Of a stretch of DNA of 64,000 nucleotides, positions 63,061 to 64,000 are shown piece after piece. Position 1 is the stretch's first letter. Each line of letters begins with the position of its first letter. The position numbers and the translations under genes were made by a program. The notes below the pieces were generated by a model, which did no database searches, had not been told where the DNA came from, and saw only the letters and a list, made by a program, of their open reading frames with translations. The stretch comes from Pseudorasbora parva (Eukaryota > Chordata > Actinopteri > Cypriniformes > Gobionidae), in the NCBI RefSeq assembly GCF_024679245.1, contig NC_090188.1:35176951-35240950 (forward strand), read 5' to 3'.

Positions 63061-64000
63061 TATATAAGAGATGAAATTTCTAGCATTGCTTGCATAAATT
63101 ATAAACACTGGAGTCTTTCATAGTATCATGAAAACATATTGCATTTATAATGCGTCATATTAGCATATAGTTAGCCCATGCACTGCACAATATGTCTTGG
63201 TCATATTGTATCTACATAGGCATTTTCGATCCATATTTATCCATTTAGCATATCAAAAGTTTGTTTGCTGCATGCATCATACGAAATTCACCATAAGCTT
63301 CTTTAATATAAATCCTTTCACCAAAATAAGCAAACACACAAGCACAGCTTTGCTGCTAGCATGGCTCTGTGTTGCTATGTGAAATCCATGTGAAGGTCAG
63401 GCCTCTCTCGAGGTGACTGGGGGAACACTGTCATGTTGTTTACACACACTGTGTGACCCAGCAGCAGGTTTGTTGGCTGCATTCTGTGAGTGTGAGCCAG
63501 AATGCGAGTTTCCCTTGGCTAGCGCGAACGGGGAAGCGGGCACTTCCTTTAGCCTGTGGAGCGTGGCATCTGGGTAACTGTGCAGGCTTGTACACGGTGC
63601 TCCATGTCCATCATGATCTCACAAACAAACCATTAACAATGTCAATAACTCTATGTCTTAATATAACACTTTATTTTAGGGTCCAGATCTATTAGTAGTT
63701 CCTTATTAACATGCATATATGATATTGGCTTATAAAGCACAAATTACAGGGGATAGTTCACACAAACATGAAAATTGTTGTTTCAAACCTGTATAAATGT
63801 CTGTGTGCTGCTTAACACAAAGGAAAATATTTTGAACAATATGGGTACCAAACTGTTGTGGCACCATTGACTTCCATAGTGTAAAAAAATAAAATAATAA
63901 TAATTAGATTTAGGATTAGATTTAGGCTAGATAACTGATAAACTACTCATTTATAGTATAATGCAATAATGTGTGTTAATGTTATTATTTATCAAATATA
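63061..64000. other. Unassigned terminal stretch
   Basis: Nothing convincing seen. CAGGGGATAGTTCACACAAA near 63747 resembles the end of a GGGTTAGTTC-type MITE but its partner is not in the window. Confidence 0.35.

Overview
The window looks like a repeat-saturated euchromatic segment of a teleost genome, most likely a cyprinid (zebrafish/carp group). The signs are a DIRS retrotransposon, L2/CR1 LINE tails ending in a TATAAATAAAGTTGATT-type motif, fish Tc1 copies, and many TTAA-, TA-, TWA- and 8-bp-TSD MITEs of types common in cyprinids. No complete host gene was found. Two pieces may be ordinary exons: a THAP-like exon on the minus strand near 43.5-44.0 kb, and a first coding exon at 60109-60190 (+) with a good splice donor.

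Layout. 0-9 kb: a non-autonomous hAT (307-1688), a 42-bp minisatellite ORF (2325-2591), a decayed L1/Tx1-type LINE (3.1-6.25 kb) abutted by a decayed Tc1, and a second hAT (7245-9067). 9.3-18 kb: a THAP-bearing TTAA element (Kolobok type) split by a 6.9-kb DNA transposon at 10932-17827. That transposon has a 9-bp target duplication, about 850-bp terminal inverted repeats built of six ~146-bp units, and one uninterrupted 1064-codon gene. The gene joins a Mutator-like DDE transposase to a ubiquitin-protease-like (USP/C19) domain. This is the most interesting object here.

19.6-30.6 kb: a TTAA element whose matching ends lie 11 kb apart because an L2/CR1 LINE, a DIRS element and a hAT sit inside it. 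31.1-38.1 kb: a Tc1 element opened by two Harbinger-type elements, which hold an L2 fragment, a long-armed TTAA hairpin element and a TA MITE, and by a further TTAA MITE. 38-49 kb: mostly MITEs, including two more copies of the Kolobok-type family. 49.7-56.8 kb: a TTAA MITE containing an apparently intact Gmr1-type Ty3/Gypsy element (50025-56352). Its LTRs differ at one position by eye, it has a tRNA-Pro-type primer site, and one 1567-codon gag-pol frame places integrase before reverse transcriptase. 57-64 kb: MITEs, simple repeats, the candidate host exon, a tRNA-like sequence and LINE tails.

The parts work as nested parasites rather than as a pathway. Target-site duplications and split ends give a relative insertion order. 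The two youngest and most complete elements are the Mutator-like/USP transposon and the Gmr1 element. Both lie inside older TTAA elements. All family names come from motif recognition by eye; no database search was run.
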